DNA from: Urechidicola vernalis
GTDB taxonomy: Bacteria; Bacteroidota; Bacteroidia; Flavobacteriales; Flavobacteriaceae
Length of the DNA stretch: 64,000 bases
Direction of reading: 5' to 3'
Assembly (NCBI RefSeq): GCF_031846385.1
Contig: NZ_JAVRHV010000001.1
Location: forward strand, 1-64,000
Positions 25,515 to 34,954 of the stretch are shown here, piece by piece. Under the pieces are notes generated by a model, which was not told where the DNA came from, did no database searches, and saw nothing but the letters and a program-made list of their open reading frames with translations. Each line of letters begins with the position of its first letter. The first letter of the stretch is position 1. The translations under genes were made by a program, and so were the position numbers.

Positions 25515-26688
25515 ATTTGATTTCATTGTTGTTGGTGCTGGGATAATTGGATTGGCAACGGCTTATAAGTTGCAGTGTAAATTTCCGAGTAAAACAATTG
25601 TAATTCTCGAGAAGGAGCCCGAAATTGGCTTACATCAAACAGGAAGAAATTCAGGTGTCATTCATTCTGGAATCTATTATACACCAGATTCTTTCAAAGC
25701 AAAGAATTGTAAAAATGGCAGAGAACAATTGGTTTCATTTGCTGAAAAGTTTGATGTTGATTATAAAACTTGTGGAAAAATTATTGTCGCAACTTCAGAG
25801 GCCGAAGAAGGTCTTTTGGACATTATTTTTGCAAAAGGAATACAGAATGGTACGCCCGGTATTCATTATCTAACATGTGATCAAATAAAGGAGAAAGAGC
25901 CTTATATTAGGGGGGTAAAAGGAATTTGGGTGCCGACGGCAGGAATTATAGATTATGTAGGCTTATGCAAAAAGTTTATGGAGCAGATTGCTTCCATAAA
26001 CTCACAAAGTAAAATAGTTACCAATTGTAAGGTTGAATCTATTTTAGATGGAGAAATAGTTACTTCTTTAGGTTCGTTTAATAGTGATAAAACTATTTGT
26101 TGTGCAGGGCTACAAGCGGATAGGATTGCTAAAAAGAACAAAGTAGATCCTAAATTGCAGATTGTTGGGTTTAGAGGAGATTACTATGAAATGACGGAAG
26201 CATCAAAATTTAAAATTAGAAATTTGGTATATCCGGTTCCAGATCCAAACTTTCCGTTTTTAGGAGTTCATTTTACACCAATGATTGATGGTAGGGTAGA
26301 ATGTGGACCAAATGCTGTATTCTCTTTTAAAAGAGAAGGGTATACCACAACTAGTTTTAACTTAAAAGACAGCTGGCAAGCCTTAACGTATAGAGGTACT
26401 TGGAAATTGTTTTTTAGGCATTGGAGAAAAGGAATTGAAGAGTACAAACGGGCATTTTCTAAAAAAATGTTCGTAAAAGAATTACAAGGCATGATGCCAA
26501 GTATTACAATGGATGATGTAAAGCCGGCTAGGGCAGGTGTTAGGGCACAAGCATTGGATAGTAAGGGTGGTTTAGTAGATGACTTTAAAATTGTAGAAAG
26601 AGGTAATGTAATTCATGTTTTAAACGCACCATCTCCAGCCGCTACTTCTTGCTTGGCTATTGCAGATCAAATAATTCAAAAGATATGA
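25504..26688 (+). CDS. lhgO: L-2-hydroxyglutarate dehydrogenase/oxidase
   Basis: 394 residues of the FAD-dependent DAO family. The N-terminal dinucleotide fold is FIVVGAGIIGLATAY (about 6-20), then LEKEPEIGLHQTGRNSGVIHSGIYY, the LhgO signature where the flavin and substrate meet. The C-terminus carries PARAGVRAQALDSKGGLVDDF. It oxidises L-2-hydroxyglutarate to 2-oxoglutarate, removing a by-product of central metabolism and passing electrons to the quinone pool. The start overlaps the transporter gene and the stop overlaps the next ATG (ATGA), so three genes are translationally linked. Confidence 0.95.
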   Translation: MSNKFDFIVVGAGIIGLATAYKLQCKFPSKTIVILEKEPEIGLHQTGRNSGVIHSGIYYTPDSFKAKNCKNGREQLVSFAEKFDVDYKTCGKIIVATSEAEEGLLDIIFAKGIQNGTPGIHYLTCDQIKEKEPYIRGVKGIWVPTAGIIDYVGLCKKFMEQIASINSQSKIVTNCKVESILDGEIVTSLGSFNSDKTICCAGLQADRIAKKNKVDPKLQIVGFRGDYYEMTEASKFKIRNLVYPVPDPNFPFLGVHFTPMIDGRVECGPNAVFSFKREGYTTTSFNLKDSWQALTYRGTWKLFFRHWRKGIEEYKRAFSKKMFVKELQGMMPSITMDDVKPARAGVRAQALDSKGGLVDDFKIVERGNVIHVLNAPSPAATSCLAIADQIIQKI

Positions 26689-27266
26689 GAAATTTAATTT
26701 CAGGAATGTTTTTAGCCTTTAGCATTGTTTCATATGCTCAAAAAGAAATAAGAACGTTTGATATTTTTCATAAAGGGAAAAATGTCGGAAAGTTAATTGC
26801 GGAGAAAGTAATTAATGATGATATCACAGATTATTCGAGTCGTACAGAGATAGAACTACATATCTTAACAAAAATAAATGTTGTTTACGATTATGAAGTG
26901 AGTTATTTAAATGAAAGATTACAAAAAGGAACTGTTGTTGTAACTATTCACAGAAAAGAAAAAACGAACGTAAAAACTGAAGGAATGAATAACAATTACA
27001 ACTATTATTCAGATGGAAAGAAGTTACGCGAGTTTAAAAAAGAAATAACAAATAGTGTAGTAAAACTATTTTTTGATGAACCAATTGGTATAAAAGAAAT
27101 TTATGCTGAAGAGACGGGTGAATTTCAGAAAATAGAGAAGGAAACTGATTTGTATGTGAAAACTGCAAAATCGGGTCATAAAAACCAATACTATTATAAA
27201 GATGGTAATCTGGAAAAAGTGGAGGTAAAAGGAGGGATTGTAGAGTTTTCGATGGTAAAAAAATAA
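26685..27266 (+). CDS. Exported hypothetical protein (DUF6134-like)
   Basis: 193 residues from ATG 26685, which overlaps the lhgO stop as ATGA and begins a cleavable signal peptide (MRNLISGMFLAFSIVSYAQ). A longer frame starting inside lhgO is rejected because it would bury the signal peptide. The mature part is beta-rich, beginning EIRTFDIFHKGKNVGKL, as in the Bacteroidota DUF6134 group. No catalytic motif is visible. It is the last gene of the transporter-lhgO unit and is followed by a strong bidirectional terminator. Function unknown; the family name is from memory and only moderately certain. Confidence 0.75.
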   Translation: MRNLISGMFLAFSIVSYAQKEIRTFDIFHKGKNVGKLIAEKVINDDITDYSSRTEIELHILTKINVVYDYEVSYLNERLQKGTVVVTIHRKEKTNVKTEGMNNNYNYYSDGKKLREFKKEITNSVVKLFFDEPIGIKEIYAEETGEFQKIEKETDLYVKTAKSGHKNQYYYKDGNLEKVEVKGGIVEFSMVKK

Positions 27267-27288
27267 AAGCGTCTGTAGAGACGCTTTT
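27265..27288. terminator. Bidirectional hairpin terminator
   Basis: Perfect 10-bp stem AAAAGCGTCT (27265-27274) and AGACGCTTTT (27279-27288) with a 4-nt loop, U-rich on both strands. It serves the convergent genes ending at 27266 and 27310. Confidence 0.88.
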
Positions 27289-27309
27289 ATTTTATTAATA
27301 TTATTCTAA

Positions 27310-29895
27310 CTATTTAATTTCTTTTAAAGCATTATCTATTAAGATTCTTAAATGCTGTTTATGGGCTTTAGATGAAATGTTCCCGGAATTTGAAGACATT
27401 GTTCTTATGGATTTTAAATTATATAAAGCCATAGATTTCGCTGTATGCGTATATGATGAAGAACTTTTTCCGGTAAGCATGTTAATTAACATATTCGTAT
27501 ATTCAACTTGAAGGTTTTGTCTAAATGAGTTAACGTTGCCTGAAATATCAGTACTAAAGATAGATTTATTTAAATCTGTCATAAAAGAAGTTAATGAATA
27601 CTCATTTCCATATAATTCCGAATCACTAATTCTTTGCAGCGTATTTCTGTGTAATAATTGAGCTAATACTCGTTTTTGGAAATTAAGAATTCGACCATGG
27701 ATTTTTGGATCTTCGGGTCCACCGAAAAAACCAAAACCTCTTCTTTGACTTGCTATAAAATTGTATAATTCGTTTGGAGCATCAAATGCATTTGGAGCAA
27801 AGATATGATCTTCTAATCCTTTCATTGCTCTTTTTTGATCTTCTAAACTTACAGGCGTATAGGGCTGAGTGGCTCCTTCTTGACCAACCATGGCTCTATC
27901 TACATAAACTCCACCAATATATTTAGAAATGATAGTGCCAGAACCACCAATTTGATTGGTTAATATTAAGTAAGCATTTTTTAACTCTTGATAAGATTTT
28001 CCATCTTCAGTAAAGGTATTTTTAATGGTTTTTAAGGTATTTTTAGAAAGTGTTATTCTATCTAGGGCAAATGTAATTGGATCATTCGAATGATCGTAAA
28101 TATTCACTCTTGGGTCAATTCCTTTACCAGTGCTCCTCATATCATCTGCGTCATTTCCAAAAACCAATTCTGGTTGTGTTGATTTACTTAGTAATGATTC
28201 TCGTTCTTGGTCAGATTTAAATGGCTTATATCCAAACTCTATTGCCCATTTATCGTATGGCCCAACAGAATTATCATAATAAATACCTTGTTTACTTCTA
28301 TCTACAGTTACATTTATTGAAGGGTATTCCATTACTGAAGTAGATAGTGCTTTTCCTTCAATAAGTTCTGGAGTTGCAAGTTCTTCTGGACTGAATAGTT
28401 GACTGCCCTTCATGTTGTGATTTAATCCTAAAGTATGACCAACTTCGTGCATAATTAGTCGCATCATATTATCATATAGCATTTTGTCCAATTCTAATTT
28501 TGAATCACCAAAGGCCGAGATAACAGTTTTTCCAAAAAACGAACTTTCTTGCATTAGTTCTCCGGCTATACAATTGTATTTTTCATTATTATAACTATTG
28601 TAAGCTATATTGTCCGATGCTTCATTATACATTTTATCAATAGTTAATCTATTTGTAAAATGCACATATTCTAACATTATATCGGCCCCCATAATTTCAC
28701 CAGTTCTAGGATTTACAAAACTAGGTCCATAACCACCGAATGGAGGATTAGGCGATGAGGTCCATCTCAAAACATTGTATCGAATGTCACCGGCATCCCA
28801 ATCTGCATCGTCTGGTTGCATTTTTACTACCATGGCATTTTTAAATCCTGCTTTTTCAAACGCTATATTCCAACGTAGAACACCTTCTTTAATAGTTTCT
28901 CTCCATTCAACAGGTGTAGAATTTTCCATCCACCAAGTAATGGGCTCTACAGGCTCTGAAAGTTCTGCCTCTGGATTCTTTTTTATTAGGTTCCATCTAT
29001 GTACTAAATCTCTATAATTTGCAGTCTCTGTAGAAGTTTTATCATCAACCTGTGTTAAGAAATATCCAACTCTCGGGTCATCAAATCTGGGCTCATAATC
29101 ATTGTCAGGCATTTCAATAAGACTATGAAATATTTTTATACTTACATTTCTACCGTCACTTATGGCGTTAGAACCACCGTTTAATGTAGACGATTTAGAG
29201 TAGACATATTCAATAGCAAGATCTGTGTTTTCTGGATAATTTCTAATAGCATTAATTTTAGTTTTATTTTTGTCTAAATTGCCTAAAGAAAATGCAGTAG
29301 GAGGAGTTCCTGGTCGTTTCGATGGTTTAATTTGCGTAAATGTTTCTTTTAAAAATAGGTCATCAGCTTTTATAAGATACAATCCCTTTTTATCATCGCT
29401 AGCCTCAACTTTTAAACTGGCCATTACACCTTCTGTGTTATTCGCATCGGCTGATTTAGACAATGCACTTTCTGGATCAAAGTAAAATGAAGTGTTTTGT
29501 TTCGTGAACTCAATTTTATTAAAATATTTAGAAATTTTAAAAACAGTAGAACCTCCATAGGCTCCTCTAAAAACTCCAAAATCTGTTGCTCCATTCGCCA
29601 CTTGAGAAAAGTGAATGTATTCTTTATCAAGTTGTTCTTTTGTTATAAGCATATTAACAGACCCTGTTAAAGTATCTTGGTATATTTTAAATAGACCATC
29701 GATTTCTTTACTAGATTTGGTCAAATCTGCAATAGTTTTCTTTTTGTCTTTTTTAGGAACTGGTTTGGCAGTTTGTTCGGTTTTTGATTTTTTGTTTTTC
29801 TTCTTCTGTGCATTAACAGAATTTGATGTTAAAGTAATTGAAACCACTAAAAGCAAACTCAATAAGCTTGCTAGTTTTGTCGTATAATTTTTCAT
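27310..29895 (-). CDS. Large exported metzincin-like zinc metalloprotease (DUF5117/DUF5118/DUF4953)
   Basis: 861 residues with a signal peptide (cut after about SVNAQ, residue 30) followed by a Lys-rich linker (31-55). The order fits the Bacteroidota family annotated DUF5118 (about 55-100), DUF5117 (about 105-300) and a C-terminal DUF4953 catalytic part. The zinc site is HEVGHTLGLNH at 483-493, a full HExxHxxGxxH metzincin motif. The downstream YPSINV segment (about residues 527-532), near SVMEY, supplies the Met-turn candidate. Its substrate is unknown; in this group such enzymes are secreted or periplasmic. No type IX C-terminal sorting domain is obvious at the end (LIDNALKEIK). It is monocistronic, flanked by a terminator and a tandem repeat. 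Confidence 0.9.
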   Translation of the reverse strand: MKNYTTKLASLLSLLLVVSITLTSNSVNAQKKKNKKSKTEQTAKPVPKKDKKKTIADLTKSSKEIDGLFKIYQDTLTGSVNMLITKEQLDKEYIHFSQVANGATDFGVFRGAYGGSTVFKISKYFNKIEFTKQNTSFYFDPESALSKSADANNTEGVMASLKVEASDDKKGLYLIKADDLFLKETFTQIKPSKRPGTPPTAFSLGNLDKNKTKINAIRNYPENTDLAIEYVYSKSSTLNGGSNAISDGRNVSIKIFHSLIEMPDNDYEPRFDDPRVGYFLTQVDDKTSTETANYRDLVHRWNLIKKNPEAELSEPVEPITWWMENSTPVEWRETIKEGVLRWNIAFEKAGFKNAMVVKMQPDDADWDAGDIRYNVLRWTSSPNPPFGGYGPSFVNPRTGEIMGADIMLEYVHFTNRLTIDKMYNEASDNIAYNSYNNEKYNCIAGELMQESSFFGKTVISAFGDSKLELDKMLYDNMMRLIMHEVGHTLGLNHNMKGSQLFSPEELATPELIEGKALSTSVMEYPSINVTVDRSKQGIYYDNSVGPYDKWAIEFGYKPFKSDQERESLLSKSTQPELVFGNDADDMRSTGKGIDPRVNIYDHSNDPITFALDRITLSKNTLKTIKNTFTEDGKSYQELKNAYLILTNQIGGSGTIISKYIGGVYVDRAMVGQEGATQPYTPVSLEDQKRAMKGLEDHIFAPNAFDAPNELYNFIASQRRGFGFFGGPEDPKIHGRILNFQKRVLAQLLHRNTLQRISDSELYGNEYSLTSFMTDLNKSIFSTDISGNVNSFRQNLQVEYTNMLINMLTGKSSSSYTHTAKSMALYNLKSIRTMSSNSGNISSKAHKQHLRILIDNALKEIK

Positions 29896-29980
29896 AAACG
29901 TTAATTGATTTAAGTTAGCGAACTTTCAAGGAAAGTAAAAATTTCAACGAATATACTGATAATTAAATAATTAAAAGGAT

Positions 29981-30012
29981 GTAAAATTGAGATATTGTAA
30001 AATTGAGATATT
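29981..30012. repeat. Tandem 16-bp direct repeat
   Basis: Two perfect copies of GTAAAATTGAGATATT (29981-29996, 29997-30012), followed by a decayed partial third copy (GAAAAATTGG). It sits in the intergenic between the outer-membrane-like gene and the metalloprotease. Confidence 0.9.
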
Positions 30013-30034
30013 GAAAAATTGGAATTGATTAAAT

Positions 30035-31078
30035 CTAATCCTGTTTTAAAACGGGAATAGTTTGTTCTATCTTGTTAATAGGTTTTGTTACAAGTCTAGG
30101 AGCTTTAAACCTATATCCAAAAAACAAAAAATAGGCATTTTGAGAAGATAAATATTCTATTCTTTCCTCAGAATGCTTAAAGTCCATTGCGCTGTGTTTA
30201 AAGGATAGTCCAAAGTATATTTTCTTATCATTGAAACCAATACTAGAGCCTGCATTTAATGAGGTAAGAAACGCGTTGTGATTTGATTTTTCATAGAGAC
30301 TGTTATTATATTCTGTAACTTTTCTAAAATCATATCCAAAACCAGGTGCTGCAAAAATAGAAGCATACCATTTTTTATAAACAAAAGTATAGTAATAGGC
30401 TAAATTTAAGATTCCTGTAAAACCACTGTTGTCACTAAAGTTTTCTCTAAATTGTGGATTACCATCTTCATCGATGTAATTGTCTAACCCATTTATACCG
30501 TATATCATATACGTTATGCTAGGAATAAAACTTCCAGCACTTCTAAGTTGAACCTCTGTATGGGATTCTGTGGCTCTTAAAGAATATTTACTATTGAATT
30601 TATAGGCAGTTACGCCCGAAAATACTTTCGTTTTTAAATCTGGAAATATAAAATGGTTATTGTTGTAGTTTTGCACGAAATCTTCATCAGAGACATAATA
30701 CCCTTTCACTTGGTTGTATTCGAAATGATGCGACCATCTTGGAAAAATTAGTTTAAACTTTAATCGAAACGTTTTTGGGTCTCCTTTTTCTTCATCGTTA
30801 GCATTATTAGGTCTTATTCCAAGACGTAAAGAAGCCCATTTGTAGTTAAACACAAAGGCATATCGCAATCCTAAATTGGGTTTTATTTTAATCGAACTGC
30901 CCTCAAATGGAATTTTATATGCCGGAATTTCATTACTTAACTCTAACTTAATATTTAATTGATTTGTGTAATCTTCAATATATTTAAATGGCAATGTTAC
31001 GCTATCTTTTGCTTCTTGCTGTTGAGAAAAAACAGAAGCAATTGGTACTAATAGAATCCAAAAAAATAGTTGTTTCAT
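30035..31078 (-). CDS. Predicted outer-membrane beta-barrel protein, unknown function
   Basis: 347 residues, family not recognised. The signal peptide is MKQLFFWILLVPIASVFSQ. The mature part alternates hydrophobic and polar residues with many aromatic-ended strands (for example LGLRYAFVFNYKWASLRLGI and YAFYFLFFGYRF-like ends), as in DUF4421-type barrels of Bacteroidota. The C-terminal strand is followed by a basic tail (APRLVTKPINKIEQ). It lies 37 nt downstream of ackA on the same strand and could be the third gene of the pta-ackA transcript, though no functional link is known. The barrel call is from strand pattern only. Confidence 0.65.
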   Translation of the reverse strand: MKQLFFWILLVPIASVFSQQQEAKDSVTLPFKYIEDYTNQLNIKLELSNEIPAYKIPFEGSSIKIKPNLGLRYAFVFNYKWASLRLGIRPNNANDEEKGDPKTFRLKFKLIFPRWSHHFEYNQVKGYYVSDEDFVQNYNNNHFIFPDLKTKVFSGVTAYKFNSKYSLRATESHTEVQLRSAGSFIPSITYMIYGINGLDNYIDEDGNPQFRENFSDNSGFTGILNLAYYYTFVYKKWYASIFAAPGFGYDFRKVTEYNNSLYEKSNHNAFLTSLNAGSSIGFNDKKIYFGLSFKHSAMDFKHSEERIEYLSSQNAYFLFFGYRFKAPRLVTKPINKIEQTIPVLKQD

Positions 31079-31115
31079 AGTTGATGTTAAGTCCGAATTT
31101 AGATGGTAAAAGTAC

Positions 31116-32303
31116 TTAGTTATTTACTAAATTAAAAGATTGTCTTGCTATTTCAATTTCTTCATTTGTCGGAATTACAAGAATTTTAACTTTACCATTA
31201 TCAGTCTGTATTTCAGTTAATTCTTTTGGCCTGCAATTATTTTTAGCCAAATCTATTGCTATTCCTAAAAAATCTAAATCAGCACAAACTAATTGACGCA
31301 TATAACTTGAATTCTCACCAATACCTGCCGTAAAAATGATGGCATCAAGACCATTCATAATACTTGTAAAACTACCAATATATTTTTTTATTCTATAGGC
31401 ATTCATTTCCAATGCCAATTGGCATGTTTTATTCCCGTTTGATGCTTCACTTTCGATTTCTCTTAAATCACTAAATCCGGTTAAACCGAGCATGCCACTT
31501 TCTTTTTGCAACATTGTGTTTACTTCTTTTAGAGAATAACCCAAGTTGTTTACTAAGTGGAAAATGATGCTGTGGTCAATATCCCCACTTCGAGTGCCCA
31601 TAATTAAACCATTTACAGGACTAAACCCTAAAGTATGGTCAATACTTTTTCCATCTTTTAAAGCGGTCATACTACATCCATTTCCTAAATGAATGGAAAT
31701 TATTTTGGATGATTGGGTATTTAAAAATTCAATCGCTTTTTCTGAAACATATTTATGACTAGTTCCATGAAAGCCATATAAACGTATTTTATCTTCTTCT
31801 AGAAATTTTGTCGGAATGGCATAAGAATGCGCCTTTTGAGGAATTGATTGGTGAAAAGCAGTGTCAAATACTGCGATTTGTTTCGCTTTGGTGAATATAC
31901 TTTCTGCAACTTCAATACCTTCGTAGTTTGGTGGGTTGTGTAATGGTGCTAAAGAAAATAAAGATTTTATTTTATCCTTTACTTCATTTGTAATCAAGGT
32001 TGTTTTTGAAAAAGTACTTCCGCCATGTACAACTCTATGACCAACAGCTTCGATCTCGTCAGTAGATTTAATCACACCGTTTTTAGCATCTAACAATAAA
32101 TTCACAACAAGGTTTAATCCCGTATTGTGGTCAGGAATATTTTCAATTACATCATATTTAAATTGTTTTGATTTGTAATGAATTTCGGCATTGTCAAGAC
32201 CAATCCTTTCAACCAGTCCGGAACAAATAACGGTTGCTTCGGGCATTTGAAATAATTGATATTTTAGAGAAGAACTTCCTGAATTAAGAACTAATATTTT
32301 CAT
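31116..32303 (-). CDS. ackA: Acetate kinase
   Basis: 395 residues, full length. It converts acetyl phosphate and ADP to acetate and ATP. Signatures are VLNSGSSSLKYQLF at the N-terminus (phosphate-binding) and GHRVVHGGSTFS about residue 87-98, plus GFHGTSHKYV (about 178-187) and TAGIGENSS (about 324-332). It follows pta by 3 nt on the same strand, the usual acetate overflow or fermentation pair, which makes sense beside the anaerobic nitrite system elsewhere in the window. Nothing missing. Confidence 0.98.
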   Translation of the reverse strand: MKILVLNSGSSSLKYQLFQMPEATVICSGLVERIGLDNAEIHYKSKQFKYDVIENIPDHNTGLNLVVNLLLDAKNGVIKSTDEIEAVGHRVVHGGSTFSKTTLITNEVKDKIKSLFSLAPLHNPPNYEGIEVAESIFTKAKQIAVFDTAFHQSIPQKAHSYAIPTKFLEEDKIRLYGFHGTSHKYVSEKAIEFLNTQSSKIISIHLGNGCSMTALKDGKSIDHTLGFSPVNGLIMGTRSGDIDHSIIFHLVNNLGYSLKEVNTMLQKESGMLGLTGFSDLREIESEASNGNKTCQLALEMNAYRIKKYIGSFTSIMNGLDAIIFTAGIGENSSYMRQLVCADLDFLGIAIDLAKNNCRPKELTEIQTDNGKVKILVIPTNEEIEIARQSFNLVNN

Positions 32304-32306
32304 TTG

Positions 32307-34394
32307 TTAAAAATCTTGAGACTGAATTGCAGTCAGTATTACAGTGTTATAAATATCTTCTACAGTGCACCCACGACTTAAATCGTTTACTGGTTTGTTT
32401 AAGCCCTGTAGCATTGGACCGATTGCTAAGGCACCTGTTTCTCTTTGAACAGCCTTGTAAGTGTTATTTCCTGTATTTAAATCTGGGAAGATTAATACTG
32501 ATGCTTGGCCAGCTACTTCAGAATCTGGGAGTTTGCTTTTTCCAATATTCATATCAACTGCAGCATCGTATTGAATAGGTCCTTCTATTTTTAAATCCGG
32601 TCTTTTTTGTTTTACAATTTCGGTGGCTTCTCTCACCTTATCAACGTCAGCGCCTTTGCCAGAAGAACCTGAAGAATAAGAAAGCATCGCAATTTTTGGA
32701 TCAATTCCAAAAGCTTTACTTGAATCTGCTGAGGAAATAGCAATTTCGGCTAATTGTTGTGCATTTGGATTTGGGTTAATAGCGCAGTCTCCAAATACAG
32801 AAATCCGGTCTTCTAAACACATGAAAAATACGGATGATACCACAGAAACATTGGGTTTTGTTTTAATAAACTGCAAAGCAGGCCTAATGGTATGTTGTGT
32901 AGTGTGCGCAGCACCAGAAACCATTCCGTCCGCATGGTTGTTATAAACCATCATTGTTCCAAAATAAGAAACATCCGTCATAATATCTCTCGCCATTTGA
33001 ATGGTTACATTTTTATGCTTTCTTAATTCATAAAAAGTTTGAGCATAAGATTCAAAATGTTCAGATTCAATTGGATTTATAATTGCAATGTCATTCAATT
33101 CCAAATTTAATTTTTCAGCTAGGGGTCTAATTACGCTCTCATCACCGAGGAGCGTTAAACCTACAATATTGGTCGCTGATAATTGGGCTGCCGCTTTTAA
33201 AATTCGAGCATCATTTCCTTCAGGTAATACAATATGTTTTTTTGTGACTTTTGCTTTTTGTTGCAGATGGTATTGAAACATCCTTGGTGTTATTGATTCT
33301 GATTTAAACTGAATCAGTTTATTGGCTAAGGCATCTACATTTACGTTTTTTTCAAATGTTTCAATAGAAGAAACTATTTTTCTTTTGTTATCTGCATATA
33401 TGTGTGATTCAATTGCTCCAATTTTATTAGTTACTTCAAAAGTGCCTTCTTTTACACTTAATATTGGAACAATTTGAGAGAGTCCTTCAATTAATTTAAG
33501 AATAGGCTCTTCCGGAACCAATCCTCCAGTTAGAACCATTCCTGCAACAGTAGGGTAGTTAGATGAAAGATTTGCTTGTAAGGCGCCGAGAATAATATCT
33601 GCTCTATCTCCCGGTGTTATAATTAAACAATTCTCTTCTAAACGAGTTAAATAATTACGCAATTGCATAGCACCCACTTTAACTGTAGCCACTTGATTGT
33701 TCTTTTCTTCGTTACCCAATAAAAAGGATCCATTTATTGCAGTTGCAATTTCTTTTATAGATGGGTTTTTTAAGGACTCTATTAAAGGAATAACATTTAT
33801 CAGAACATCTTCTGGAAAATACTTAGGCATTCCAGTCTTTACTAATTCTACATTTTGAGTAGATATTTTATTCGCAACGACGGAAAGCACTTCAACATCT
33901 CGTTCTTTAAATGAATCATATGCAATATGAAGATCACCTATAAATTCATCCATGTTTTTTCCAATTCCACTTGAAACTATGATTGCCGGAATTCCTAAGT
34001 TTTTAGCAATTAAAATATTTGAGTCTAACTCAATCGCAGTTCCTTCACCAGAAAAATCAGTGCCTTCAACAATTAAGAAATCGTATTTAGATTCTAATTT
34101 TTTGTATTTATCTATAATTGTATCTATTATCTCACCTTCCTTACCTTGATTTTTTTTCTTAACGAATTCACTTCTCATAAAACCATATGCTTCCTCATGA
34201 TTTATGTCTAAATCAAAATGAGATATAACGGTATTTAGATGATTGTCTTTTTGACCTTCTTTAATATCATCAATAATGGGTCTAAAATATCCAACTTTTG
34301 GAGTACGACTTGTAACTAATTTCATAAGTCCAAGTGCTACTATAGACTTTCCACTACTGGGCTCGCTAGTTGCGATGTATACTGCTTTGTTCAT
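32307..34394 (-). CDS. pta: Phosphate acetyltransferase, long form with N-terminal regulatory domains
   Basis: 695 residues from ATG 34394. A start 27 nt upstream is rejected because the -7 box TATCTTTG (34415-34408) would lie inside the coding region. Domain order: BioD-like P-loop domain (AAA_26, about 1-220, with TSEPSSGKS), DRTGG domain (about 235-345), then the catalytic PTA_PTB domain (about 365-690) with SYSSGSSGKGADVDKV and PDLNTGNNTYKAVQR. It makes acetyl phosphate from acetyl-CoA. The N-terminal domains sense metabolites such as NADH and pyruvate in enterobacterial homologues. Overall like the long Pta of E. coli. Confidence 0.97.
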   Translation of the reverse strand: MNKAVYIATSEPSSGKSIVALGLMKLVTSRTPKVGYFRPIIDDIKEGQKDNHLNTVISHFDLDINHEEAYGFMRSEFVKKKNQGKEGEIIDTIIDKYKKLESKYDFLIVEGTDFSGEGTAIELDSNILIAKNLGIPAIIVSSGIGKNMDEFIGDLHIAYDSFKERDVEVLSVVANKISTQNVELVKTGMPKYFPEDVLINVIPLIESLKNPSIKEIATAINGSFLLGNEEKNNQVATVKVGAMQLRNYLTRLEENCLIITPGDRADIILGALQANLSSNYPTVAGMVLTGGLVPEEPILKLIEGLSQIVPILSVKEGTFEVTNKIGAIESHIYADNKRKIVSSIETFEKNVNVDALANKLIQFKSESITPRMFQYHLQQKAKVTKKHIVLPEGNDARILKAAAQLSATNIVGLTLLGDESVIRPLAEKLNLELNDIAIINPIESEHFESYAQTFYELRKHKNVTIQMARDIMTDVSYFGTMMVYNNHADGMVSGAAHTTQHTIRPALQFIKTKPNVSVVSSVFFMCLEDRISVFGDCAINPNPNAQQLAEIAISSADSSKAFGIDPKIAMLSYSSGSSGKGADVDKVREATEIVKQKRPDLKIEGPIQYDAAVDMNIGKSKLPDSEVAGQASVLIFPDLNTGNNTYKAVQRETGALAIGPMLQGLNKPVNDLSRGCTVEDIYNTVILTAIQSQDF

Positions 34395-34407
34395 GCTAAA
34401 CTTTTTG

Positions 34408-34415
34408 CAAAGATA
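34408..34415 (-). promoter_or_regulatory. -7 promoter element of pta-ackA
   Basis: Minus-strand TATCTTTG, 13 nt before ATG 34394, so the leader is only a few bases long. No -33 TTG seen. Confidence 0.5.
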
Positions 34416-34544
34416 CTTCAAACAGAAAATGATGAAGTATGATAATTGTCATAAATATAACACTTATTTTAATTCTGAACCTTAGAGTTTTTGATCCTAG
34501 AATTTAATCACAAAAAAAGAGGTAATTATATTTTGAATAAGCGC

Positions 34545-34574
34545 TTGTCAATTCGCTTAATAACTGTATATTTG
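34545..34574 (+). promoter_or_regulatory. Promoter of rpsF-rpsR-rplI
   Basis: TTG (34545-34547), 19-nt spacer, TATATTTG (34567-34574): the best full match to the Bacteroidota housekeeping promoter in the window, as expected for ribosomal protein genes. ATG follows 33 nt later. Confidence 0.8.
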
Positions 34575-34607
34575 CAGCCTTAAAAAGTAAAATTTAAATT
34601 ATTAATT

Positions 34608-34949
34608 ATGAATCATTACGAAACTGTTTTCATTTTGAATCCCGTTTTATCTGAAACTCAGATAAAGGAAGCAGTAAAGAAGTTCGAAGACTATCTTGTT
34701 TCCAAAGGTGCCGAAATGATCCACAAAGAAGATTGGGGCTTAAAAAAATTAGCTTACGCAATCCAACACAAAAAAAGTGGTTTTTATCACTTATTTGAGT
34801 ACAAAGTAGCAGGTGAAGCTTTAGCTCCATTTGAACTTGAATTTAGAAGAGATGATAGCGTTATGCGTTATTTAACTGTGAAATTAGACAAACACGCTGC
34901 TGCTTGGGCTGAAAAGAGAAAAGCACGCGTTAAATCTCCTAAAAAATAA
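34608..34949 (+). CDS. rpsF: Ribosomal protein bS6
   Basis: 113 residues. Small-subunit protein that binds with bS18 on the central domain of 16S rRNA. Begins MNHYETVFILNPVLSE, the bS6 signature, and contains the GLKKLAYAIQHKKSGFYHLFEY strand pair. The tail is basic (KRKARVKSPKK). First gene of the three-gene operon with S18 and L9, 5 nt before rpsR. The ssb gene found between rpsF and rpsR in many Firmicutes is absent, as is usual in Bacteroidota. Confidence 0.98.
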   Translation: MNHYETVFILNPVLSETQIKEAVKKFEDYLVSKGAEMIHKEDWGLKKLAYAIQHKKSGFYHLFEYKVAGEALAPFELEFRRDDSVMRYLTVKLDKHAAAWAEKRKARVKSPKK

Positions 34950-34954
34950 TTAGC

